Positions 1-5,272 of a stretch of DNA of 10,030 bases are shown piece by piece (position 1 is the first letter of the stretch; each line of letters starts with the position of its first letter). The position numbers and the translations under genes were made by a program. The stretch spans positions 1-10,030 of the forward strand of contig DBMK01000294.1 of assembly GCA_002298885.1 (NCBI GenBank). Direction: 5' to 3'. The notes below the pieces were generated by a model. The model made no database searches. It was given only the letters and a program-made list of their open reading frames with translations, and was not told where the DNA came from. This DNA comes from Anaerolineaceae bacterium UBA700. Lineage in GTDB: Bacteria; Chloroflexota; Anaerolineae; Anaerolineales; Anaerolineaceae.

Positions 1-30
1 GCAGCTCGAAACAACCCCAAAAAGTCCACG

Positions 31-58
31 TTGTAAATCCCTCGAAGTAAATTAAAAT
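31..58 (+). promoter_or_regulatory. Candidate sigma70-type promoter of the glycosyltransferase gene, near-leaderless
   Basis: A TTGTAA box at 31-36 and a TAAAAT box at 53-58 are separated by 16 nt. Transcription would start near position 65, about 3 nt before the ATG at 68. No Shine-Dalgarno sequence precedes this ATG (ggttgtaag), so the spacing fits a leaderless or nearly leaderless mRNA. The boxes are imperfect and only 67 nt of upstream sequence are available. Confidence 0.35.
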
Positions 59-67
59 GGTTGTAAG

Positions 68-1333
68 ATGAGAATCACAATTCTCGCTGAGGGGAACTAT
101 ACCGACCTGAGTCCCTTCCTGGCGCTGGGAAAGGGGTTGAAGGGGCGCGGGCATGCCGTGCGCCTGCTCGCCGGGGCGCGCTGGACTACCCGCATCGAGC
201 AGTGCGGGCTGGAAGCCGCACCGGGCGGGGTGGACCTGCTGGCCCTGCTAGAAGCGGGGGTTCACAAGGGCCCGGTTGAAACCAGCAGCCTGCAAAAGCA
301 GTTGATGGCCTACAAACCCTTGATCGAGCAGCACGGCCGCCGTATGCTGGACGCCGCCTGGGCAGCCTGCCAGGACGCGGAACTGGTAATCAGCAGCCCT
401 TTTTCTGACGTATACGCTGCCTCGATCGCCGAGAAACGCGGCATCCGCCACGCCAGCGCCACGCTGGAGCCCACCTGGGTAGCCACCTACAGCGGGTCGG
501 CTGCAATCGGAGCGCCGCTGCCCACCCGGGTAAGCATCCTGAACTACCTGGTGGCCAAACGGCGCCTGGAACCCCTGCGCTGGAACCTGGCGGGCGCTGC
601 CGGCAACCGTTTCCGCCAGGAAATGCTCGGCCTGCCGCCCCAAACCTTCAAGCAGAACTGGGAAACCTTGAAAAGAATGCTGGTCGTACAGGGTTTCAGC
701 CCGCACGTCATCCCGCACCCCGAGGATTGGCCGTCCACCATCCACACCACGGGCTACTGGTTCCTTGAGGAGGATGCGAACCGGCGCGAACCGGCTGAGC
801 TGATGGATTTCCTGGCAGCCGGCGAGCCTCCAATATACGTTTCGCTGCGCAATTGGGGCGGAGTCGATCCCGGGCAACTGCGCCGGCTGGTCTTCGCCGC
901 GCTCGAGCTTTCCGAGCAGCGAGCCGTGATCGATTTGGGAACGGGAGACCACGGTGCTGTGGAGCTGCCGCCGGGCGTTTTCAGGCTGGATTCTACCCTG
1001 CCGCGCTGGGTTTTCCCGTGCATGAAGGCAGCGGTGCATTCCGGCGATGCGGTCATGACGGCCGAAGTTTTGCGGGCAGGGGTGCCGTCCGTGCTCGTCC
1101 CTATGCTGCCGGCGCAAGAGCTGTGGGGCTCGCGGGTAGGCGCCTTGAGCGTGGGCCCGCCGCCGCAGCGCCTGGAGCTGCTGACGTCCGAAACGCTGGC
1201 TGAGGCTATCCGGGCTGCCGCCAGCGACCCGGACATCCGCAAATGCGCGGCCATGCTCGGCGCCAAGATCCGCGCTGAGGATGGCGTTGGCATGGCCTTG
1301 AATATCATCGAGCAATATCTTCAGGAGAAATAA
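68..1333 (+). CDS. GT1/MGT-like glycosyltransferase with altered donor-binding motif
   Basis: This 421-aa protein has the two-domain GT-B architecture of bacterial GT1/MGT glycosyltransferases (sterol or natural-product glucosyltransferase type), which move sugars from nucleotide donors to lipids or small molecules. The N-terminal Rossmann-like start has the family shape: MRITILA, D13, then PFLALGKGL..GH at residues 16-29. The C-terminal donor domain begins near PPIYVSL (254-260) and continues through FRLDSTLPRWVFP (305-317), AAVHSGDAVMTAEVLRAGVP (321-340), VPMLPAQELWG (344-354) and VGPPP (362-366). In typical members the donor motif is HHGGAGTT and the later loop carries a D-Q pair. Here they read HSGDAVMT and PAQELW, so nucleotide-sugar binding is probably changed or lost. 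No signal peptide or membrane segment is seen, so it should be cytosolic. The gene is followed after 2 nt by a DinB-like gene. The fold call is firm; substrate and activity are unknown. Confidence 0.85.
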   Translation: MRITILAEGNYTDLSPFLALGKGLKGRGHAVRLLAGARWTTRIEQCGLEAAPGGVDLLALLEAGVHKGPVETSSLQKQLMAYKPLIEQHGRRMLDAAWAACQDAELVISSPFSDVYAASIAEKRGIRHASATLEPTWVATYSGSAAIGAPLPTRVSILNYLVAKRRLEPLRWNLAGAAGNRFRQEMLGLPPQTFKQNWETLKRMLVVQGFSPHVIPHPEDWPSTIHTTGYWFLEEDANRREPAELMDFLAAGEPPIYVSLRNWGGVDPGQLRRLVFAALELSEQRAVIDLGTGDHGAVELPPGVFRLDSTLPRWVFPCMKAAVHSGDAVMTAEVLRAGVPSVLVPMLPAQELWGSRVGALSVGPPPQRLELLTSETLAEAIRAAASDPDIRKCAAMLGAKIRAEDGVGMALNIIEQYLQEK

Positions 1334-1335
1334 AT

Positions 1336-1827
1336 ATGGATACGATACCGGCTTTTCGCCAACAACTGCTGGCGTTGCTGCAAGGCGGCAACGCCCACAT
1401 GCCCTTCGAGGCTGCCGTGGCCGATTTTCCGATGGAGGCAATCAACAGCCTGGCGCCGGGCGGCACCTATTCTCCCTGGCACCTGTTGGAACACCTGCGC
1501 ATCACCCAATGGGACATCCTGGATTTCATCCGCAACCCGAATTACGTCTATATGAACTGGCCGGAGCAGTATTGGCCGCCCAAGGGAGAGCAGGCCGATC
1601 CGGCTAAATGGCAGTCCACGATCGACCGCTTCCAGGCGGACCTGAAGAGCCTGGTCGACCTCACAGCCGACCCTGCCACCGACCTCATCTCCGACCTGCC
1701 GCACGCCCCGGGGTACAACATCCTGCGCGAGATCCTGGTGGTCAGCGACCACAACGCCTACCACATTGGCGAGTTCGCCATTCTGCGCCAGGTCATGGGC
1801 ACCTGGCCGAAAGAGCGGCAGGAATAA
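1336..1827 (+). CDS. DinB-superfamily four-helix-bundle protein, putative metal-dependent enzyme
   Basis: This 163-aa protein matches the DinB/DUF664-like superfamily, small four-helix bundles that bind a divalent metal through three histidines. The motifs are WHLLEHL (residues 48-54, with H49 and H53) and SDHNAYHIGEF (137-147, with H139 and H143). H53, H139 and H143 are the likely metal ligands. Family length is usually 150-180 aa, so it appears complete. Characterised relatives include thiol-dependent transferases and hydrolases, but many have no known reaction, and none can be assigned here. AGGAG at 1323-1327 lies 8 nt before the ATG and overlaps the end of the glycosyltransferase gene, whose stop is 2 nt upstream. 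The two are therefore almost certainly co-transcribed and translationally coupled. Despite the family name, no role in DNA damage should be inferred. Confidence 0.82.
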   Translation: MDTIPAFRQQLLALLQGGNAHMPFEAAVADFPMEAINSLAPGGTYSPWHLLEHLRITQWDILDFIRNPNYVYMNWPEQYWPPKGEQADPAKWQSTIDRFQADLKSLVDLTADPATDLISDLPHAPGYNILREILVVSDHNAYHIGEFAILRQVMGTWPKERQE

Positions 1828-1862
1828 AAGGTTGGAGTGATACTCAATCACGCCCCGATTTA

Positions 1863-1890
1863 TTGTATTGTTTATCTTTTTTCTCATAAT
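1863..1890 (+). promoter_or_regulatory. Weak candidate promoter in the AT-rich gap before the arylsulfotransferase-like gene
   Basis: In the 207-nt gap 1828-2034, TTGTAT (1863-1868) and CATAAT (1885-1890) are spaced by 16 nt. A second possible -10, TATACT, lies at 1909-1914 without a matching -35. Transcription from either would give a leader of over 100 nt. The surrounding DNA is very AT-rich, so chance matches are likely. The gap has no other recognisable feature except the short hairpin at 1954-1974. Confidence 0.2.
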
Positions 1891-1953
1891 AGACTCATCT
1901 TTCAACTTTATACTTTTATTAGCTGGCTCAATGAATAAGAAGCGATACCCCTG

Positions 1954-1974
1954 TCTTTGCTTACTGAGCAAAGA
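1954..1974 (+). other. Short leader hairpin upstream of the arylsulfotransferase-like gene
   Basis: TCTTTGCT (1954-1961) and AGCAAAGA (1967-1974) are perfect 8-nt inverted arms around a 5-nt loop. The hairpin would lie in the mRNA leader about 60 nt before the ATG at 2035. It has no T-run, so it is not a terminator. It could affect mRNA stability or be a protein-binding site, or it could be chance. Confidence 0.3.
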
Positions 1975-2034
1975 AGTATTTCGGTTAAAATGGTTCAACG
2001 CCTGGCCAGGAATTATTCGCAGAGGAGTCCCTTA

Positions 2035-3915
2035 ATGAAAAAAATCATTGCTATAAGCCTGATCTTGAACATATTGTTTTCCACAGGAATGATTGCCTCG
2101 CCCAATGCGAACAGAATCGTGTACTCGAATCCGGTCGCCGGCGCAACGGACATTAATCCCGAAACGACCATAACGGTACGTTATTCGGAAAAATTAAACC
2201 CGATAGAGTCCGCAGCCATCAACATTCAAGTTGTGGGAAGCCTCAGCGGCAGCCATTCAGGCAAAGTAGTTCTTTCGGACGATCAGAAGACCGCCATCTT
2301 CAGGCCGGATAAGCCTTTTGCCAACGGCGAGAAAGTGACAGTCAACGCCGCAGGAAAAAATCCTTACTCCTTTACAATTTCCAAAGGAAAACTGCCGGCT
2401 GTCGACAGCTTGAAGCTGCTGGATCCGGATGAAAAGGCGGCATTTTTACCCCACGCGCCGGTCTCTCCAAAAACCGTGAAGCCATCCGCTGCACAAAAAA
2501 CTTACGTGACTATCCCGAGTGATTTTCCCAATATTCAGGTCACCGTTCCGGCTAGCGGGACGGCAGACGGCGATTTATTTTTCAGCATTTTTAATTGGGG
2601 TACTGCCAATGGGACATATAACCTGATCCTCGATAACCAAGGGGAGCCCGTCTATTACCAGAAACTTGATCCCGGGGACAGTGGCTATGATTTTAAAAAA
2701 CTTCCAAACGGCAATCTTTCCTACTACGACTATACTAGCGGTTATTTTAATATCCTGGACAATAATTACCACCTGATTGATGTAATTAAGCCTGGAAATG
2801 GGTACTCACGAGCCGATTTACATGATTTGCAGTTGCTCCCGAATGGCCACTATCTCTTTATGATTTATGATTCTCACACCGTCGATATGAGTGAAATTGT
2901 CCAGGGCGGTAATCCCAATGCTACGGTTATCGGCCTTGTGATACAGGAACTGGATGCAGATAAAAATGTAGTCTTTGAGTGGCGCAGTTGGGATCATTTT
3001 AATATCACCGACACTTACAATGACCTGACTGCGGCGGTGATCGACTACGTGCATGGGAATGCTGTTGATCTGGATAGTTCAGACAATGCCGGCAATATCC
3101 TCCTCTCGTGCTTCACTATGTCTGAAATCACCAAAATTAACCGTTCAACTGGCGATATTATCTGGCGGTTTGGTGGAAAAAACAATCAATTTAGTTACAT
3201 AAATGGAGCCGTGCCATTTTCTTTCCAACATGATATCCGCAGGCTGCCGAATGGCGACATCACCATGTTTGATAATCATAAGACAGGGACACCTGTAGCC
3301 TCCAGGGTAGTTGAATACGCCGTGGATGAGGTCGGCAAAACGGTAGCGCCGGTTTGGGATTATTACAATTCGCTGGGCACATATTCTACCTTTATGGGCA
3401 ATGGTCAGCGCCTGCCGAATGGCAACACCTTGATCGGATGGGGGAGCGCCGTTTCACCCCTGCTCACAGAAGTTGAACCGGATGGAACCAAGGCCATGGA
3501 AATTACTTTGGATGCGCCACAGGTCAGTTATCGCGCCTTCCGCTTCACCTGGCACGGCTTTCCAACCTGGCCGCCGGCGCTGGTGGTGCAAACCACCAGC
3601 GGAACGCCGCAGTTATTCTTTAGCTGGAACGGCGCCACCGAAATTGCTTCGTACCGGGTATATGCGGGCAAAACCCCCTTGCCCACCACCTTAATTGCCG
3701 AGCAGCCGAAAACAAGCTTTGAGACCAGCCTGCCCCTGTCGGGCAGTTTGCAGACCTACTGCTATTTCCGGGTTATGCCTGTGGATAACCTGGGTCGGGT
3801 GACTCAATATTCCGACGCGGTGTATAACCCCGCTTGCGGCACGACAATCTACGTGCCCTCTGTGTATTCAAACCAGAGAACCGCAAACGGCCAGTCAATC
3901 TTCAGCCAACGGTAG
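2035..3915 (+). CDS. Secreted Big_5 plus arylsulfotransferase-like beta-propeller protein
   Basis: The start at 2035 is chosen because AGAGGAG (2021-2027) lies 7 nt upstream and the protein then opens with a signal peptide (MKKIIAISLILNILFSTG, cleavage plausible after residue 21). The in-frame ATG at 1957 lacks both. The 626-aa product has an SbsA/Big_5 Ig-like domain (about 27-106: SNPVAGATDINPETTITVRYSE). Next comes a long beta-propeller of the ASST/Arylsulfotran_2 type (about 165-506), with four LPNG turns (223, 268, 404, 460) and conserved histidines in LHDLQLLPNG (H263), HGNAVD (H340) and FQHDIRRLPNG (H399). A C-terminal beta-sandwich, probably FN3-like, covers about 515-600. Family enzymes move sulfuryl groups from phenolic sulfates to acceptors in the periplasm or outside the cell; here that is inferred from fold. 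An Ig domain before the propeller suggests surface display or binding. Base composition is AT-richer than the neighbours up to about 3530, then becomes GC-rich. Confidence 0.82.
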   Translation: MKKIIAISLILNILFSTGMIASPNANRIVYSNPVAGATDINPETTITVRYSEKLNPIESAAINIQVVGSLSGSHSGKVVLSDDQKTAIFRPDKPFANGEKVTVNAAGKNPYSFTISKGKLPAVDSLKLLDPDEKAAFLPHAPVSPKTVKPSAAQKTYVTIPSDFPNIQVTVPASGTADGDLFFSIFNWGTANGTYNLILDNQGEPVYYQKLDPGDSGYDFKKLPNGNLSYYDYTSGYFNILDNNYHLIDVIKPGNGYSRADLHDLQLLPNGHYLFMIYDSHTVDMSEIVQGGNPNATVIGLVIQELDADKNVVFEWRSWDHFNITDTYNDLTAAVIDYVHGNAVDLDSSDNAGNILLSCFTMSEITKINRSTGDIIWRFGGKNNQFSYINGAVPFSFQHDIRRLPNGDITMFDNHKTGTPVASRVVEYAVDEVGKTVAPVWDYYNSLGTYSTFMGNGQRLPNGNTLIGWGSAVSPLLTEVEPDGTKAMEITLDAPQVSYRAFRFTWHGFPTWPPALVVQTTSGTPQLFFSWNGATEIASYRVYAGKTPLPTTLIAEQPKTSFETSLPLSGSLQTYCYFRVMPVDNLGRVTQYSDAVYNPACGTTIYVPSVYSNQRTANGQSIFSQR

Positions 3916-3953
3916 ACTTAAACGATTTCCATTTCGGGTAGACCATTTATGAC

Positions 3954-3996
3954 AATCTGCCTGGCATTCCCCAAGGATCGCCAGGCAGATTTTCTT
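3954..3996 (+). terminator. Rho-independent terminator of the arylsulfotransferase-like gene
   Basis: AATCTGCCTGGC (3954-3965) and GCCAGGCAGATT (3980-3991) form a perfect 12-bp stem. Inside it, TCC/GGA (3968-3970 with 3975-3977) can extend the stem beyond two mismatches. A T-rich tract, TTTTCTT, runs over 3990-3996. The hairpin lies 38 nt after the stop codon of the plus-strand gene. The minus-strand hydrolase gene ends at 4038, so it may also slow transcription from that side, although no T-run follows in that direction. Confidence 0.8.
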
Positions 3997-4037
3997 GTTC
4001 TATTCGCCTTTCCTTCGCGCCATTGGTGGAAAAGGTT

Positions 4038-4829
4038 TTAAGCTCGATCTTCCTCCAGAAAACGGATAACCATCCTGGCAAACAGCTCCGGGGCAGTGAG
4101 CATGGCGCTGTGCTGCTGGCCGGGGAGCTCGACGATTTTCGCGTTGGGCAGTCCCTGGCACAGGGTTTCTGTGGTCACCCGGAAGAATTCCGGCGAGTCG
4201 CCGCCCAATACGAACAGCGTCGGGGCCGTAATGGCTTTGAACGCCTCCTGGTCGGCAGCATAGGCGGCGCTCTGGCGCAGCTCGCGGGGAATAGAATGGG
4301 CGGCGGCCGTCATGCCAGGCCAGGCCGGGCTGGCGCTCAACTGGTCGACGGCGGGTCCGGGCACTCCCAGCATCCCCAGCAGCAGGCGCACCACTTCGCC
4401 GCGCCTGCCGGCCGCTAAATGCCTTTCCATTTCATCCAGCAATGCGGCCCGCTGCGGGCTGTGCTGAACCTGGAGCATGGGCGGCTCGTACAGCACCAGG
4501 CGGCGCAGGTTGGAGATCTGCCGGGCCGCCCCCAGCACACAGGCCGCCCCGAATGAATGGCCCAGCACGTCCACCGGCCCGGCGATGGCGCCGGCCACGG
4601 CGGCGATATCCTCGTACTCGCGCTCTATCGAATAATCCGGCCCATCCCCGCTCTCTCCCCGCCCGCGGCGGTCAACAGCATATACGGTAAAATGCCGGGC
4701 CAGGTAAGGCCGGACGTTGGCCCAGCGCGTGTGGTCTGCATTGGTGCCATGCACCAGGATCAATGGCGTGCCTATTCCGGAGCGGTCGTAAGCAATTGCC
4801 GTTCCGTCTTTTGAAATCACTTTATCCAT
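4038..4829 (-). CDS. Alpha/beta hydrolase
   Basis: This 263-aa protein is a complete alpha/beta-hydrolase fold enzyme. The oxyanion region is LILVHGTNADHTRW (23-36), followed by VDRRGRGESG (52-61), the nucleophile elbow GHSFG (90-94, Ser92), a probable catalytic acid in LFVLGGDSP (Asp211) and the catalytic histidine in LPGQQHSAM (His240). A cap region lies between about 120 and 195. No signal peptide is present, so it is cytosolic. It resembles the broad group of esterases, lactonases and haloperoxidase-like hydrolases; the substrate cannot be read from the sequence. GTGAGGTG (complement of 4838-4845) sits 8 nt before the ATG and is a good ribosome binding site. The gene converges on the arylsulfotransferase-like gene and diverges from the 69-aa gene, so it is probably monocistronic. 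Confidence 0.88.
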   Translation of the reverse strand: MDKVISKDGTAIAYDRSGIGTPLILVHGTNADHTRWANVRPYLARHFTVYAVDRRGRGESGDGPDYSIEREYEDIAAVAGAIAGPVDVLGHSFGAACVLGAARQISNLRRLVLYEPPMLQVQHSPQRAALLDEMERHLAAGRRGEVVRLLLGMLGVPGPAVDQLSASPAWPGMTAAAHSIPRELRQSAAYAADQEAFKAITAPTLFVLGGDSPEFFRVTTETLCQGLPNAKIVELPGQQHSAMLTAPELFARMVIRFLEEDRA

Positions 4830-4912
4830 AAAATTTGCACCTCACTGTATAGTTCAATACGAGCGCCGGAGGTGGTTTGTTCCAGGTTTTTCCGGTTGGA
4901 GCAATAAATTTA

Positions 4913-4918
4913 TATAAT
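4913..4918 (+). promoter_or_regulatory. Candidate -10 box for the 69-aa gene
   Basis: A perfect TATAAT lies at 4913-4918 in an AT-rich island (4902-4918). Transcription would start near 4925, giving a leader of about 88 nt before the ATG at 5013. No clear -35 is present: TTGGAG at 4896-4901 is only 11 nt away, and TTTCCG at 4889-4894 is a weak match at 18 nt. The island lies in the 183-nt gap between divergent genes and might also serve the hydrolase gene. Confidence 0.35.
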
Positions 4919-4924
4919 CCCCCC

Positions 4925-4955
4925 AATCTCCCCCATCCGGGGGGATTGTTTTATT
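4925..4955 (+). terminator. Terminator-like hairpin in the leader of the 69-aa gene (possible attenuator)
   Basis: CCCCC (4930-4934) pairs with GGGGG (4939-4943) around a 4-nt loop. T4929 can wobble with G4944, and AAT/ATT (4925-4927 with 4945-4947) can extend the stem with one bulged C. The T-rich tract TTGTTTTATT (4946-4955) follows directly. An earlier C-run (4919-4924) could compete for the same G-run if transcription starts further upstream. No gene on the plus strand ends nearby, so a terminator here makes most sense as leader attenuation or as insulation between divergent genes. Confidence 0.45.
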
Positions 4956-5012
4956 CGCCGGACCGCCTATGCTGGAATTATGAACCGTGTGAATTCCGCA
5001 GGAGGTTTCGAA

Positions 5013-5222
5013 ATGCAGGCTGACACCGCAATACCCACCCGGCCGGAAGTTTTGTGTGAGGGGAGCGTCTATACCTGGCATGCCAGGGCCGCCTGCCGGC
5101 AGGCAGACAATTGGGAGACGGTGCGCCTCATAGGATATACCCCATGTCCAGCCGTCGTCATCGTGCGCCTCGACAGCGGCACAATTTTGCCCATTCCGCG
5201 AGAGGAGCTTTATAGATCATAA
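5013..5222 (+). CDS. Small hypothetical protein, 69 aa
   Basis: I do not recognise a named family. The start at 5013 is chosen because AGGAGG (5000-5005) lies 7 nt upstream, an almost ideal ribosome binding site; the in-frame ATG at 4980 has none. The product begins MQADTAIPTRPEVLCEGSVY, contains three cysteines (CEG, AACRQ, TPCPA), and its second half, VRLIGYTPCPAVVIVRLDSG followed by ILPIPREELYRS, alternates hydrophobic and polar residues like a small beta-barrel. No membrane segment or signal peptide is seen. The strong ribosome binding site, the leader hairpin and the palindrome immediately after the stop suggest a real, independently transcribed gene. Function is unknown. Confidence 0.65.
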   Translation: MQADTAIPTRPEVLCEGSVYTWHARAACRQADNWETVRLIGYTPCPAVVIVRLDSGTILPIPREELYRS

Positions 5223-5248
5223 ATGCCCCGCCTGGCCAGGCGGGGCAT
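5223..5248. terminator. Perfect 26-nt palindrome between convergent genes, probable bidirectional terminator
   Basis: The 13-nt arms 5223-5235 (ATGCCCCGCCTGG) and 5236-5248 are perfect reverse complements. A GC-rich stem with a 4-nt loop (GGCC) would form in RNA from either strand. It begins directly after the stop of the 69-aa gene and lies 25 nt beyond the stop of the minus-strand membrane-protein gene. Neither side has a good T-run, so termination may be weak or factor-assisted. Confidence 0.55.
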
Positions 5249-5272
5249 AATGTTGTTCAACGTTCGATCAGA

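Noticed and set aside
248..1441. Long minus-strand open frame opposite the glycosyltransferase and DinB genes
   Set aside because: It spans two well-supported genes and their junction, and its product is Arg/Gln/His-rich without motifs.
1837..1851. GTGAT/ATCAC hairpin after the DinB-like gene as a terminator
   Set aside because: The stem is only 5 bp, and the nearest T-run (1876-1882) is about 25 nt away. The AT-rich stretch alone does not support a terminator call.
1957..2034. Upstream in-frame ATG for the arylsulfotransferase-like protein
   Set aside because: It would bury the signal peptide behind 26 polar residues and lacks a ribosome binding site. AGAGGAG at 2021-2027 fits the start at 2035.
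4980..5012. Upstream in-frame ATG for the 69-aa protein
   Set aside because: No ribosome binding site precedes it, while a near-perfect AGGAGG is positioned for the ATG at 5013.
1999..5240. Shared 12-mer CGCCTGGCCAGG at 1999-2010 and 5229-5240
   Set aside because: It is short and palindromic, one copy lies in a leader and the other inside a hairpin, and no flanking similarity exists. Chance is sufficient.
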